A DNA stretch of 64,000 nucleotides from Sphingobium sp. Z007 (GCF_900013425.1 NZ_FBXK01000005.1:2294001-2358000), one strand, 5' to 3'; counted from the stretch's first letter, positions 17,972 through 27,740 are shown. The notes: generated from the letters alone by a model not told the origin. Program-made: numbers and translations.

Positions 17972-19302
17972 GCTGCATCAACCGATCGCTGAAGAAGATG
18001 CTCGATCTCGGATCGAACGAGGTGGTGTTCTGGATCGTATAGGTCTTCGCTAGGCTGTACACCTGTACGCATACGGGTCCGAACCGCTCGTTTTGTAGTT
18101 TCGCGATCAACTTCTGAAACTGTATCAGCTGCGACAATTTCGACGTCGTCTAAAGCAGCCATTACTTTGGGCGAATGTGTCGCTATCAGAATTTGAAATG
18201 ATGGCTCGTCTGGATCAGTCGAAACCATCGCAGACTGACGTAAAAACTGCACCAATGCAGGAATTCTACCCTCGTGAACACCGTTTTCAGGCTCTTCGAA
18301 GCACAACGTGCCTTGCCGTTCCGGATCATTAAGTAAGGTTAATAGTGCCAATAAGCGGAGCGTTCCATCCGATATTACTCTTGAACTAAACGAAAGATCG
18401 TCGGTAAACTGTAAGGCATATGCATGCTGCCGTTGAGAAACATTACTAAGACTTTCTAGCCTTGAAACGGAAGGAATAAGAGATGATAAATCTGCAGCAA
18501 TATCGGACAAAACACCATCTGGTCTAATTTTAGTACTAGTTTCTTCTTTCAGACGAGCTAGAACTGCGGCTAAGTTTGACGCATCCGATTTAAGCTTTGG
18601 TTCGTCAAATCTATCATTATCCATCCGTGCCGCCTGCGGATTTATTTCAAGAAAGCTTATGTTTCCCAATGCTTCACGAAGCGCATAGAGATGTGGGAAT
18701 TCAGCAGTAGAAATTGTCGATAATGCTGTGCGAGAAGCTTCCTTTAGAGATAACGTCAGGGGCCTACCGTGCTTTTGACGACCATCCTGCCTAACTTCTA
18801 TAGCCTGCTTTTCCTCATTTACGCGAATGAAGTGGCTAACACGAGTATAATTTACCTGCGCATTTTTTAAATAAGATTTAGCTCGATCTTCGCCTTTAGA
18901 AATAGGTCGGCATAGCTCTCGTACCACTTGCACCCTGCGCGGCATGCCATCATCGCCAACCAATATACCAAGCTCTAATTCATATCGTAGTCTTTGGGCG
19001 GGAACGTCATAAGCCATGCCAAATGCGTCGGTACCGCTCCGATGCAACAAAACTTCAACCGCAAAAGACATACTCTGCGTGGTACCGTTAGGAGTTCTCC
19101 TGAACAACTCTTCTGGTTCACCCCGAAGCCCCTGCATCGCATGTCTAATATCATATTTTGCTAGAAGTGATATAAACCGAAAAGCATCAAATAGATTGGA
19201 CTTACCACTAGCATTTGGACCGACAAGAGCCGTAAATGGCTGCAAATCGACCGCAAATCCTTGAAAAGTTTTAAAACCGTCGATCTCAATACGCGTAATC
19301 AT
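17968..19302 (-). CDS. AAA/ABC-type ATPase (AAA_21, COG4637-like)
   Basis: 444 residues. Walker A GPNASGKS is at 28-35, an SDGTLR signature-like motif at 311-316, Walker B/catalytic CFEEPENGVH at 334-343, and the switch histidine in ATHSP at 374-378. The order, and the 'FEEPENG' form of Walker B, are typical of the SMC-like AAA_15/AAA_21 ATPases that pair with TOPRIM or other nucleases in RloAB, AbiL, PARIS and OLD-type defence systems. Residues 100-300 hold a variable insertion expected to form the arm. Base composition is unlike the flanks: 18541-18600 counts 27 G+C of 60. First gene of the two-gene unit. Confidence 0.82.
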   Translation of the reverse strand: MITRIEIDGFKTFQGFAVDLQPFTALVGPNASGKSNLFDAFRFISLLAKYDIRHAMQGLRGEPEELFRRTPNGTTQSMSFAVEVLLHRSGTDAFGMAYDVPAQRLRYELELGILVGDDGMPRRVQVVRELCRPISKGEDRAKSYLKNAQVNYTRVSHFIRVNEEKQAIEVRQDGRQKHGRPLTLSLKEASRTALSTISTAEFPHLYALREALGNISFLEINPQAARMDNDRFDEPKLKSDASNLAAVLARLKEETSTKIRPDGVLSDIAADLSSLIPSVSRLESLSNVSQRQHAYALQFTDDLSFSSRVISDGTLRLLALLTLLNDPERQGTLCFEEPENGVHEGRIPALVQFLRQSAMVSTDPDEPSFQILIATHSPKVMAALDDVEIVAADTVSEVDRETTKRAVRTRMRTGVQPSEDLYDPEHHLVRSEIEHLLQRSVDAA

Positions 19303-19409
19303 AACATTACTCTAAAAGCGGCGGCGATGAGACACAATATGCTGATACCCCATCCAGATGGAGCCAGTGGTATTTCTATTAGCGAGCGGGAGCAAGGCCT
19401 CTCCCTACC

Positions 19410-21680
19410 CTACCCCTTCGCCGGTCCCTCCGCATAAAGCGTAAATTCCCCCTTCAATCCGCCCACGCTCGATTGCCCGACCCACAGGTCGAACGCGCCC
19501 GGTTCGGCGATGCGCTGGCTGCGGGCGCCGACGAACTCAAGATCGACGCGGGAGAGGGAGAAGCGGACGGTCTTGCTTTCGCCCGGACCCAGCGTCACGC
19601 GGGCCATGCGTTTCAGTTCGCGGATCGGGCGGGTGCGGCTGGCGACGCGGTCGCGGGTGTAGAGCTGGACGACTTCGCTGCCCTTGCGGTCGCCCTTGTT
19701 GGTGATGCGGGCGGTGACCTCGATTGCGGCGTCCCAGCGTAGCGCGGTGTCGGATAGCTTCAACTGGTCCAGCACGAAGTCGGTATAGGTCAGGCCGTGG
19801 CCGAAGGGGAAACGGGCGCTGTTGTCGGTGGTGGCGTAGCGGGCCTTATATTCGGTGCGGTTGTCGATCACCGGGCGGCCGGTGGATTTGCGGTCATAAT
19901 AGAAAGGCTCCTGCCCGCTTTCCCAGGGGAAGCTGACGGGTAGCTTGCCGGACGGATCGACCCGGCCCAGCAGGATGTCGGCGATGGCGTGGCCCGCCTC
20001 GCTCCCCAGGAACCAGGTGGCGAGGATCGCCTGCGCATTGGCGACGCCGTCGTGCAGGGCGAGCGCGCGGCCGTGGCGCAGCAGGATGACGACGGGCTTG
20101 CCGCTGGCCGCGACCGCATCGGCCAGCGCCTGCTGCGCGGGGGGGATTTCGATGACGGTGCGGGATTGGGCTTCGCCCGACATGGCCTGCGATTCGCCGA
20201 TGGCGAGCAGGACGATGTCCGCCGCCCTGGCCGCCGCCACCGCCTTCGCAATGCCGCCGTCAATGGGTCCGCTGATGTCGCTGCCGCGCGTGACGGTCAG
20301 CTTCGCCGGGTCGGGGAGCGCGGCGCGCAGGCCGGTGGCGATGTCGACGCCCTTGTCCGGGTCGCCGTAAAAGGCCCAGGGGCCGTAAAGATTGGCGACG
20401 TCTTCGGCGAAGGGGCCGATCAGGGCGATCGCCTGCCCCTTGGCCGGGTCGATCGGCAGGACGCCGTCATTCTTGAGCAGCACGACCGATCGGGTGGCGG
20501 CTTCGCGGGCGAGCGCGCGGTGGGCGGGAGTGAAGATGCGGGTCTTTTCCGCTTCCTCGTTAAGCGATCTGTAAGGGTTGTCGAACAGGCCGATGGCGGC
20601 CTTCACATAGAGGATGCGGCGCACGGCGACGTCGATCGTGCCCATCGGCACCGCGCCGCTCTTCACCAGGTCGGGCAGATAGCGGATGTAGAGGCCGCTC
20701 TGCATCGACATATCGACGCCCGCGAGGACGGCGAGGCGGGCGGCGTCGCGATCATCCTCGGCAAAGCCATGGGCGACCAGTTCCTCGTCGGCGGTGTAAT
20801 CGGAAAAGACGAAGCCGCGAAACTGCATCTCGCCGCGCAAAATGTCGGTGAGCAGTTCGCTGTCGGCGGTGGCGGGCACGCCGTTGATCTCGTTGAAGGC
20901 GGCCATGGTGGTCAGCGCGCCGGCCGCGAACGCCTTGCCGAAGGGGGGCAGATGGGTTTCGCGCAGCGTTTCCTCGCTGATGTCGACATTGCCATATTCC
21001 AGGCCCGCGGCGACCGCGCCATAGGCGGCGAAATGTTTGGGGCAGGCGAGGAGGGAGTCGTCGCGGCGCAGGTCGCGACCCTGATAGCCGCGGATGCGAG
21101 CGGCGGACAGCAGGCCGGTGAGGGTGACGTCCTCCCCTGCCCCCTCCACCACGCGGCCCCAGCGCTGGTCGCGGGCGACATCGACCATGGGCGCGAAGGT
21201 GAGGTGGAGGCCGGCGGCGGTGGCTTCGACGGCCTGGGCGCGGGCGGTGCGCTGACACAGGTCGGGATCGAAGCTGGAGGCTTCGGCGAGCGGCACGGGG
21301 AAGATGGTCTTGAGGCCGTGGATGACGTCGCCCGCGAAGAGCAAGGGGATGCCGAGGCGGCTGTCCTTGACCGCGATCTCCTGCGCGCGGCGGCCGCCTG
21401 CGACGCCGATGCCGTTGAAGAGGCAGCCGACGCGGCCCCGGCGGATTTCGGCCGACAGGCGCTTTTCATCCTGGATGCCGACCTGCGGATTGGGCGGGTT
21501 GAAGGGGCGGAAGCTGTCGGCCAGGCAGGTCATCTGCCCGGCCTTTTCCTCCAGCGTCATCTTCGCGATCAGGGCGTCGACGCGCTCGACATCGGTTTGC
21601 GCGAGGGCGCTGCGCGGAAGGCCCAGTGCGAGGACGCCGCCCAGCGTGCGGATCAAGAGGTCGCGGCGATCAAGTGTCAT
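19410..21680 (-). CDS. bglX: Beta-glucosidase, glycoside hydrolase family 3
   Basis: 756 residues from the ATG at 21680, chosen because it opens a twin-arginine-like signal (DRRDLLIRTLGGVLALG ... SALAQ). Order: GH3 N-terminal TIM barrel (about 40-340) with the nucleophile Asp expected in FVFSDYTADEE (near residue 290), GH3 C-terminal alpha/beta domain (GESQAMSGEAQSRT), then a fibronectin-III-like domain (TARITNKGDRKGSEVVQLY). Periplasmic hydrolysis of beta-glucosides is the likely job. A longer start eight codons upstream exists but shifts the Tat motif inward. Stands alone, just beyond the A+T-rich module. Confidence 0.92.
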   Translation of the reverse strand: MTLDRRDLLIRTLGGVLALGLPRSALAQTDVERVDALIAKMTLEEKAGQMTCLADSFRPFNPPNPQVGIQDEKRLSAEIRRGRVGCLFNGIGVAGGRRAQEIAVKDSRLGIPLLFAGDVIHGLKTIFPVPLAEASSFDPDLCQRTARAQAVEATAAGLHLTFAPMVDVARDQRWGRVVEGAGEDVTLTGLLSAARIRGYQGRDLRRDDSLLACPKHFAAYGAVAAGLEYGNVDISEETLRETHLPPFGKAFAAGALTTMAAFNEINGVPATADSELLTDILRGEMQFRGFVFSDYTADEELVAHGFAEDDRDAARLAVLAGVDMSMQSGLYIRYLPDLVKSGAVPMGTIDVAVRRILYVKAAIGLFDNPYRSLNEEAEKTRIFTPAHRALAREAATRSVVLLKNDGVLPIDPAKGQAIALIGPFAEDVANLYGPWAFYGDPDKGVDIATGLRAALPDPAKLTVTRGSDISGPIDGGIAKAVAAARAADIVLLAIGESQAMSGEAQSRTVIEIPPAQQALADAVAASGKPVVILLRHGRALALHDGVANAQAILATWFLGSEAGHAIADILLGRVDPSGKLPVSFPWESGQEPFYYDRKSTGRPVIDNRTEYKARYATTDNSARFPFGHGLTYTDFVLDQLKLSDTALRWDAAIEVTARITNKGDRKGSEVVQLYTRDRVASRTRPIRELKRMARVTLGPGESKTVRFSLSRVDLEFVGARSQRIAEPGAFDLWVGQSSVGGLKGEFTLYAEGPAKG

Positions 21681-21819
21681 GCAAAGAGGGGCGTAACCGG
21701 GCAAGGATGAATGGAACTTGTCCAGCGAACGCGGCGGCGCAAATTTTGTTGCACTGCGGCAATGACCCTGCGGCGCGGCGGCTTTGGCAGGCGATGGGCG
21801 GAATGTTGGGGGAAGGCTA

Positions 21820-21895
<76 letters not shown>

Positions 21896-21947
21896 ACACC
21901 GGCCTGTTTCCGGTCCGGGAAGGACCGACCGCATCGGCCCGATGCAG

Positions 21948-22034
21948 TGGTGGACAGGGCTGGATTCGAACCAGCGTACGGGAAACCCGGGCAGATTTAC
22001 AGTCTGCTGCCTTTAACCACTCGGCCACCTGTCC
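21948..22034 (-). tRNA. tRNA-Tyr (GTA)
   Basis: Class II tRNA of 87 bases with CCA. Acceptor stem GGACAGG/CCTGTCC; anticodon stem GCAGA/TCTGC with loop CTGTAAA (anticodon GTA); a long variable arm (CCCGGGTTTCCCGTACG region); T arm GCTGG-TTCGAAT-CCAGC. It lies 52 bases upstream of tRNA-Lys on the same strand, likely one transcript. Confidence 0.97.
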
Positions 22035-22139
22035 AGTGCCCTGCGCGACAAAGAAATTTGCGTTCCCGCCCCGCTGGAGGCGGCTCAATGGCGAAAGGAG
22101 ACTTGCCTGTCAATGGGGTGATGTGAAAAGAGCGCAATC

Positions 22140-22880
22140 ATGAAAAAGCCCAATCGCTCCACCAAGTCCAAGGGCGCCTTCCCGCGCTTCTATGGTCGTC
22201 ACGCCGTCATAGCGGCGCTCGCCAACCCCAACCGCATCGTGCGCAAGATATGGGGCACGCGCGAAGCGCTGGGCGCCCTCGACCTGCCGCCGGTGCTGCC
22301 GATCGTCTATGCCGACGTCGCCGACATGGGCCGGATGGTCCCGTCCGACGCGCCGCATCAGGGGATCGTCGCCGAAGTCGAGCCGCTGGACGATGTCTGG
22401 CTGGGGGAGATATTGGAGGAAGGGCTGGACGACCGGCGGCCTATCCTGGTGCTGGACCAGGTGACCGACCCGCATAATGTCGGCGCGATCCTGCGCTCCG
22501 CCGCCGCGTTCGACGCGCTGTGCATCGTCACGCAGGACCGGCATGCCCCGCCCGAATCCGGCGTGCTGGCGCGGGCGGCGTCGGGCGCGCTGGAAAATGT
22601 GCCCTGGGTGCGGGTGGTGAACCTGGCCCGCGCGCTCGAAGAGATTGCCGAAGCGGGGTACTGGCGCATCGGGCTGGACGGCGAGGCGGACACCACATTG
22701 GGCGAGGCGATCGGCGAATCGCGCGTGGCGCTGGTGCTGGGGGCCGAGGGCGAAGGGCTGCGCCACAATACGATCGCCCATTGCGACATCATCGCCAAGC
22801 TGCCGATCAGTCCGCGGATGGAGAGCCTGAACGTGTCGAACGCCGCGGCCATCGCGCTGTACGCCGCAACCGTTCGCTGA
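22140..22880 (+). CDS. rlmB: 23S rRNA (guanosine-2'-O-)-methyltransferase RlmB
   Basis: 246 residues of the SpoU/TrmH knot family. The N-terminal substrate-binding domain begins FYGRHAVIAALANPNR. The SPOUT catalytic domain shows motif 1 (LDQVTDPHNVGAILRSAAAF, with the conserved N and R), motif 2 (LVLGAEGEGLR) and motif 3 (IPISPRMESLNVSNAAAIAL type, here LPISPRMESLNVSNAAA). It would 2'-O-methylate a guanosine of 23S rRNA (G2251 in E. coli) using S-adenosylmethionine. Confidence 0.93.
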   Translation: MKKPNRSTKSKGAFPRFYGRHAVIAALANPNRIVRKIWGTREALGALDLPPVLPIVYADVADMGRMVPSDAPHQGIVAEVEPLDDVWLGEILEEGLDDRRPILVLDQVTDPHNVGAILRSAAAFDALCIVTQDRHAPPESGVLARAASGALENVPWVRVVNLARALEEIAEAGYWRIGLDGEADTTLGEAIGESRVALVLGAEGEGLRHNTIAHCDIIAKLPISPRMESLNVSNAAAIALYAATVR

Positions 22881-22948
22881 CCGGCCGCTTCACCCTCGCC
22901 AACCAAGCACCTGCGGCCAGGCTACGGGTGAAGAATGGGGCGTCAACA

Positions 22949-22983
22949 GCCGTTCGCTTCGAGCATGTCGAGAAGCGAACGGC
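22949..22983. repeat. REP-like palindrome, family A copy
   Basis: Perfect 12-base arms GCCGTTCGCTTC / GAAGCGAACGGC around an 11-base loop. It sits between the convergent ends of rlmB and the ferredoxin gene, where it may serve as a two-way terminator or mRNA end. Same family as the copies near 30.7, 35.5, 49.0, 50.0 and 56.3 kb. Confidence 0.85.
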
Positions 22984-23012
22984 GGCAGGTTCATCGGCGC
23001 ACAGGCGCCTGC

Positions 23013-23330
23013 TCAGTCTTCCGGCGCGATGGTGACGCGCAGGCCGTCGAGCGAGTCGTTCAGCACCACCTGGCAGGACAGGCGGCTGGTGTCGTTGCGA
23101 TGGTCGGAACTGTCGAGCAGGTCGTTTTCGTCCTCGCTCATAGCCGGCAGCGCGTCGGCGAAGGCCGGATCGACATAGACATGGCAGGTGGCGCAGGAGC
23201 AGCAACCGCCGCACAGCGCGAGCAATTCGTCAAAGCCGTTGTCGCGGATGATTTCCATCACCGACAGGCCATTGTCGCCATCGACAGCCTGTTCTTCACC
23301 CGCACGGTTGACCACGATCAGTTTAGGCAT
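23013..23330 (-). CDS. 2Fe-2S ferredoxin (adrenodoxin type)
   Basis: 105 residues, full length for the family. The cluster ligands are in [17 protein letters not shown] (C-x5-C-x2-C, near residues 40-48) and a fourth Cys in SRLSCQVVL near residue 86. Such ferredoxins pass single electrons to cytochrome P450s, dioxygenases or the Isc machinery. No partner reductase or P450 is adjacent. Divergent from the DNA glycosylase gene, 76 bases apart. Confidence 0.93.
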   Translation of the reverse strand: MPKLIVVNRAGEEQAVDGDNGLSVMEIIRDNGFDELLALCGGCCSCATCHVYVDPAFADALPAMSEDENDLLDSSDHRNDTSRLSCQVVLNDSLDGLRVTIAPED

Positions 23331-23406
23331 CTATCCAATCCCCTCGAATTTTCTTCGCCGCTCTGACCCACAGACGCCGGTAAATCAAGGGCTGGACAGC
23401 ACAGAC

Positions 23407-24024
23407 ATGGTTACGAGTGCGGAAGAGTTGCGCGCCAGCCTGGACGCCATCGCCCTGTTGGAGCCTGGCTTTGGCGCAGCGATCGGCCGAGTGGGCTATC
23501 CAGCACCGCGAATGTTGGCGCCGGGATATGAGACGCTGCTGCGGACCATCCTGGGCCAGCAGGTCAGCGTCGCATCCGCCGCGACGGTATGGCGCAGACT
23601 GGAGGCGGAACTGGGCGAAGGCTGCGCGCCCGACGCCCTGCTGGCGCGCGACTTCGACGCCTTGCGCGCGTGCGGCCTGTCCCGCCAGAAACAGAGCTAT
23701 GCCCGCAGCCTGGCCGAAATGATCCTGTCCGGCGCGCTGGACCTGCACGCCCTGCCCGCCGATGACGAGGAAGCAATCGCGCAACTGGTGCGCATCAAGG
23801 GGATCGGCCGCTGGTCGGCGGAAATCTACCTGTTGTTCGCCGAGGGACGCCCCGACATCTGGCCCGCTGGCGATCTGGCGGTGCAGATCGAGATCGGCCG
23901 CATACTGGGCCTGCCCGAACGACCGAGCGAAACACTGACGCGGCAAGTCGCGCAAGCGTGGCGTCCGCACCGCGGCGCCGCCGCGATCATGGCCTGGCAC
24001 CATTATAACACCGAGGTATTTTGA
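23407..24024 (+). CDS. DNA-3-methyladenine glycosylase II (AlkA-like, HhH-GPD)
   Basis: 205 residues from the ATG at 23407. The helix-hairpin-helix LVRIKGIGRWSAEIY and the following catalytic-aspartate loop (IWPAGDLAVQ) match the HhH-GPD superfamily; the N-terminal TATA-like domain of E. coli AlkA is absent, as in the shorter bacterial forms. It would excise alkylated bases such as 3-methyladenine. The longer upstream frame overlaps the divergent ferredoxin gene and lacks family similarity, so it is not used. Followed after three bases by a small hypothetical gene. Confidence 0.88.
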   Translation: MVTSAEELRASLDAIALLEPGFGAAIGRVGYPAPRMLAPGYETLLRTILGQQVSVASAATVWRRLEAELGEGCAPDALLARDFDALRACGLSRQKQSYARSLAEMILSGALDLHALPADDEEAIAQLVRIKGIGRWSAEIYLLFAEGRPDIWPAGDLAVQIEIGRILGLPERPSETLTRQVAQAWRPHRGAAAIMAWHHYNTEVF

Positions 24025-24027
24025 CTT

Positions 24028-24258
24028 ATGGCCCTCCCCCCCAATCTCCCCCACGCCCGCTACATCGTCCTCCAGCATGAGGGCGTCTGGAAAATCAATC
24101 TGGATAATAAATATTATGGCCCCTTCCCAACCCAGGCGCTGGCCGTGGACAGCGCCACCGGCACGGCCCGGCAGGCGAGCGAGGCGGGCTATCCTGCGTC
24201 GGTGCTGCTGATGCAGGGGACACAGTTCGAAACGCTGTGGACCAGTGTTGCGGACTGA
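24028..24258 (+). CDS. Small hypothetical protein
   Basis: 76 residues: an N-terminal beta-rich part (RYIVLQHEGVWKINLDNKYYGPF) and a helical centre with Ala-rich TQALAVDSATGTARQASEAGY, a layout like DUF2188 single-domain proteins, though I do not claim membership. It starts three bases after the glycosylase stop, so it is translated from the same message. Codon use matches the neighbours. Function unknown. Confidence 0.7.
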   Translation: MALPPNLPHARYIVLQHEGVWKINLDNKYYGPFPTQALAVDSATGTARQASEAGYPASVLLMQGTQFETLWTSVAD

Positions 24259-24300
24259 CCTGTCCATTGGGAGAATCTGTCGGCTCTTTTGCGCCACAAC

Positions 24301-24326
24301 GGAACCAAGCGGGGGTCAGGGACTTT
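24301..24326 (+). promoter_or_regulatory. Possible ECF (EcfG-type) promoter upstream of receiver gene
   Basis: GGAACC at 24301-24306, then 16 bases, then CTTT. EcfG promoters of the alphaproteobacterial general stress response have GGAACC and CGTT at this spacing, so the -35 is exact and the -10 has one mismatch. It lies about 30 bases upstream of the response regulator ATG. Confidence 0.35.
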
Positions 24327-24354
24327 ATTTGCTCCAGGTTAAACGGGTCAGTTG

Positions 24355-24789
24355 ATGAGCAAGAAGGTTCTGATAGTCGAGGACGAGATTTTCGTCGCGC
24401 TTGAGATTGAGCAGATCGTCCAGGATGCCGGATTTCAGGTGGGTGCGATCGCCGCCGACCGGGAAGGCGCCCTTGCCTGCGCATCAGAGTGCGATATCGC
24501 CCTGGTCGACCTAAACCTGCGTGACGGCCCGACCGGGCCGCAGATCGGCATGGAGCTGGCTTCTAGGCACGGCATCCGCGTGATTTACGTCACCGCCAAT
24601 CCCGCCCAGATCGGCGCAGCGTCTGTCGCCGCGCTGGGCGTAATAACCAAGCCGTTTCGCGCCCACAGCATCAGCGCCACGCTGCAACTGGCGGCCGCTG
24701 AGCAGCCTGACCTGACCGCCGCCGAAATCATCGGCTTTACGCCGTTTCCGCCCCCCGGCTCATGGAACGCGATGGAATCCAGAGGCTGA
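24355..24789 (+). CDS. Single-domain response regulator
   Basis: 144 residues made of one receiver domain: acidic pair ED at 9-11, phospho-acceptor Asp52 in ALVDLNLRDG, Thr in IYVTANP, and Lys in TKPF. No output domain follows; the last 25 residues are a short tail. The ATG at 24355 is used rather than the TTG just before it. Its 3' end overlaps the convergent histidine kinase by 53 bases, and the pair probably work together. It lacks the FATGUY motif of SdrG-type stress regulators. Confidence 0.88.
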   Translation: MSKKVLIVEDEIFVALEIEQIVQDAGFQVGAIAADREGALACASECDIALVDLNLRDGPTGPQIGMELASRHGIRVIYVTANPAQIGAASVAALGVITKPFRAHSISATLQLAAAEQPDLTAAEIIGFTPFPPPGSWNAMESRG

Positions 24790-26263
24790 CGCGAAGGCCG
24801 TCGGGGCGCCAGTCCCGTTCGATCCGTCCTGCAAGCTGCCGTTCGACGCTGAGCGTCATCAGCCGACTACCGAACCCATCGACACGGCCGGGGGCAACCG
24901 GCGGGCCGCCCTCCTCGCACCAGTCGACGCGCACATCGTCGCCCTCGTTCGATATGTGCAGATGGACCATGCCGTCTGCAACCGAAAGGGCACCGTATTT
25001 CGCGGTATTCGTTGCCAATTCGTGGAACAGCAACGCGAGCGGCGTCGCCGAGCGGTCGTCAATCTCGGGGTCACTACCCGACAATAGGATGCGTGATCCC
25101 GCCGCATTGCGATAGGGCGCGAATATCTGGTCGACTATGCCCCAAAGGCTACTGTGTCCGCCGCCGGCCTGCGGCGCGGATTCGGCGCTGTGGGGCCGCA
25201 CGAAATCATGGGCGCGCCCCAGCGCCAGGATACGGTTGCGCAGATCCTCGGCCACGTCGGCGATGGCAGGATGCTGGCGTGCCGACAGACCGATCAGTCC
25301 GGCGATGACCGAGAAAATATTCTTGATCCGGTGCGACAGTTCATGCGCGATCATCTCGCGCTCTTCCATCATCAGCTTCTGTTCGTGGATTTCCGTGCAG
25401 GTGCCGATCCAGCGCATGATCGCGCCGTCGCCATCGCGGATCGGCAGCGCGCGGCCCAGCGTCCAGCGATAATCGCCGCTATGGTGCCGCAGCCGATATT
25501 CGATCTCATAGGGTTCGCCGCTAGCCAGACTATGGCTCCAGCGCGACCAGGCACGCTCCTGATCGTCGGGATGGAACATGCCGTTCCAACCCTCGCCATC
25601 GGTCGATCCGGCTGGCACACCGGTATATTCATACCAGCGAGCATTATAATAATCATGATAGCCGTCCGGCAGGGTGGACCATACCATCTGGGGCATTGCA
25701 TCCGACAGCGTGCGGAACATGCGGTCGCTTTCCGCGACGGCGGCTGCGTCCATGCGCTGGCGCAGGATCGTCTCGCGGTCGCGGCGACGCCCCTCCAGCT
25801 CCACCATCACCTGCCGCGCGAGCAGGGTAAGGCCCTGCCGCTGCAAAGGCGTGAGGTCCGCGCGCGGGACGGTGTCAATGACGCACAGCGCGCCTAAGGG
25901 TTCGCCATCCGCCCCCACCAGGGGGGCGCCGGCGTAGAAGCGGATATGCGGCGGACCGGTAACCAGCGCATTGTCGGCGAAGCGGGCATCACGGGTGGCG
26001 TCGGGGACAAGGAATATCTCCTTACCCAGCATCGCCAGAGCGCAGAACGACACGTCGCGCGGCGTCTCCTGGGCATCCAGGCCAACGCGGGACAGGAACA
26101 GTTGGCGCACATCCTCGACGATGCTGACCAGGGCGATCGGCACGTCGCACAATTGGGCCGCAAAGCCGGTGATTTCGTCAAGGTTACGAAAGCCGCCAGC
26201 ATCCAGGTCATAATGCGACAACAAGGCCGCCCGATCCGTCGCCAGCCCGTGCGCGTCAGCCAT
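24737..26263 (-). CDS. HWE/HisKA_2-type sensor histidine kinase with GAF and PAS domains
   Basis: 508 residues with no membrane segments, so a cytoplasmic sensor. An N-terminal GAF domain (about 20-170, [20 protein letters not shown]), a PAS/PAC domain (about 195-320, [20 protein letters not shown] ... [18 protein letters not shown]), then a kinase core with the phosphorylatable His in [15 protein letters not shown] and an ATP-binding region [24 protein letters not shown]. The H-R-x-K-N form is typical of HisKA_2/HWE kinases that feed the general stress response or single-domain regulators. Start at 26263 overlaps the murA stop by eight bases; its end overlaps the convergent receiver gene. 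Confidence 0.9.
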   Translation of the reverse strand: MADAHGLATDRAALLSHYDLDAGGFRNLDEITGFAAQLCDVPIALVSIVEDVRQLFLSRVGLDAQETPRDVSFCALAMLGKEIFLVPDATRDARFADNALVTGPPHIRFYAGAPLVGADGEPLGALCVIDTVPRADLTPLQRQGLTLLARQVMVELEGRRRDRETILRQRMDAAAVAESDRMFRTLSDAMPQMVWSTLPDGYHDYYNARWYEYTGVPAGSTDGEGWNGMFHPDDQERAWSRWSHSLASGEPYEIEYRLRHHSGDYRWTLGRALPIRDGDGAIMRWIGTCTEIHEQKLMMEEREMIAHELSHRIKNIFSVIAGLIGLSARQHPAIADVAEDLRNRILALGRAHDFVRPHSAESAPQAGGGHSSLWGIVDQIFAPYRNAAGSRILLSGSDPEIDDRSATPLALLFHELATNTAKYGALSVADGMVHLHISNEGDDVRVDWCEEGGPPVAPGRVDGFGSRLMTLSVERQLAGRIERDWRPDGLRVSLWIPSRSMSRGAETA

Positions 26264-27539
26264 CGCTGACCCGTTCGATGTCCGCGCCCACGGCCGACAG
26301 CTTCTCTTCCAGCCGCTCATAGCCGCGATCGAGATGATAGACGCGGTTGACCTGGGTTTCGCCCTCGGCGGCCAGGCCCGCAAGGATGAGGCTCATCGAC
26401 GCGCGCAGGTCGGTCGCCATCACCGGCGCGCCGACCAGCCGATCGACCCCGCGGACGACCGCGGTGCGGCCGTTGACGGCGATGTCGGCCCCCATGCGCG
26501 CCAGTTCGGGCACGTGCATGTAGCGATTTTCGAAGATTGTTTCGGTGAGCACCGACGCGCCGTCCGCTTTCGTCAGCATCGCCATGAACTGCGCCTGCAT
26601 GTCGGTCGGGAAGGCCGGGAAGGGCGCGGTGGACAGGGTCAGGGGCTTGAGCTTGCCGTCGGACGACACCCGGATGCCGCCCTTGTAGGGATCGACCTGC
26701 ACGCCTGCGTCGCGCAGCGCGGCCAGGATGGCATGCATGTCTTCGGCATTGGCGCCGACCAGGTCCAGCGATCCCCCGGCGATGGCGGCGGCGCAGGCGT
26801 AGCTGCCCGCCTCGATCCGGTCGGGCATGACGCGGTAGGTCGCGCCGTGCAGCCGCTCGCGCCCGTGGATGACCAGCTTGTCGCCGCCAATGCCCTCAAT
26901 GTCCGCGCCCATAGCGACGAGCAGATTGCACAGGTCGACGATTTCCGGCTCACGCGCGGCATTTTCCAGGATGCAGGTGCCCTTGGCCAGCGAGGCGGCC
27001 ATCAGCGCGTTTTCGGTCGCGCCGACCGACACCACCGGGAAGGTGTAAATGCCGCCGGGCAGGCCGCCATCGGGCAGGCTGGCGCGGACATAGCCGGCCG
27101 CGATCTCGATGATCGCGCCGAATGCTTCGAGCGCCTTCAAATGCAGGTCGATCGGGCGGTTGCCGATGGCGCAGCCGCCGGGCAGCGACACTCGCGCTTC
27201 GCCGGCGCGGGCGAGCAGCGGGCCGAGCACCAGGATAGAGGCGCGCATCTTGCGCACGATGTCATAGGGCGCTTCGGTCGAGGTGACGCGGCCCGCGCGC
27301 ATCGTCATCACGCGGCCGAAATCCTCCGGCCGAGCGCCCTCGATCATGGTCGATACGCCCAACTGGTTGAGCAGATGGCCAAAACTGTCGACATCGGCCA
27401 GGCGCGGCAGATTGCGCAGCGTCACCGGCTCGTCGGTCAGCAGTGCGCAGGGCAGCAGCGTCAGGGCGGCGTTCTTCGCGCCGGATATGGGGAGGCGGCC
27501 GTCAAGCATATTGCCGCCGCGAATGTGAATACGATCCAT
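26256..27539 (-). CDS. murA: UDP-N-acetylglucosamine 1-carboxyvinyltransferase
   Basis: 427 residues, normal length. It transfers enolpyruvate from phosphoenolpyruvate to UDP-GlcNAc, the first committed step of peptidoglycan synthesis in the cytoplasm. Lys22 (SGAKNAAL) and the catalytic Cys123 ([13 protein letters not shown]) are present; because Cys rather than Asp is found, fosfomycin sensitivity at the target would be expected. The ATG at 27539 gives the standard MDRIHIRGG start; the longer frame runs into the divergent regulator. Overlaps the downstream kinase gene by eight bases. Confidence 0.97.
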   Translation of the reverse strand: MDRIHIRGGNMLDGRLPISGAKNAALTLLPCALLTDEPVTLRNLPRLADVDSFGHLLNQLGVSTMIEGARPEDFGRVMTMRAGRVTSTEAPYDIVRKMRASILVLGPLLARAGEARVSLPGGCAIGNRPIDLHLKALEAFGAIIEIAAGYVRASLPDGGLPGGIYTFPVVSVGATENALMAASLAKGTCILENAAREPEIVDLCNLLVAMGADIEGIGGDKLVIHGRERLHGATYRVMPDRIEAGSYACAAAIAGGSLDLVGANAEDMHAILAALRDAGVQVDPYKGGIRVSSDGKLKPLTLSTAPFPAFPTDMQAQFMAMLTKADGASVLTETIFENRYMHVPELARMGADIAVNGRTAVVRGVDRLVGAPVMATDLRASMSLILAGLAAEGETQVNRVYHLDRGYERLEEKLSAVGADIERVSDG

Positions 27540-27740
27540 TGGACAGGGTTCATAGCGCCTCCAGCGCGCCGTGCAAGGCGGCTGACCGTCCTTCGTCATG
27601 GTTAAACCGACCCGGACGGCAACATAGGCAACATAAATGCAAAAGCGGCGCACAGGCTTGATCGAGTTTAGTGCGCGTCGCGAAAATGCAGCCAAAAGGC
27701 GGATGGGGCGTTCTGCCATCGTAACGATAATGGGAAAAAG

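Noticed and set aside
24028..24258. Small protein as a toxin or antitoxin
   Set aside because: No partner gene and no motif; it follows a glycosylase gene in the same message.
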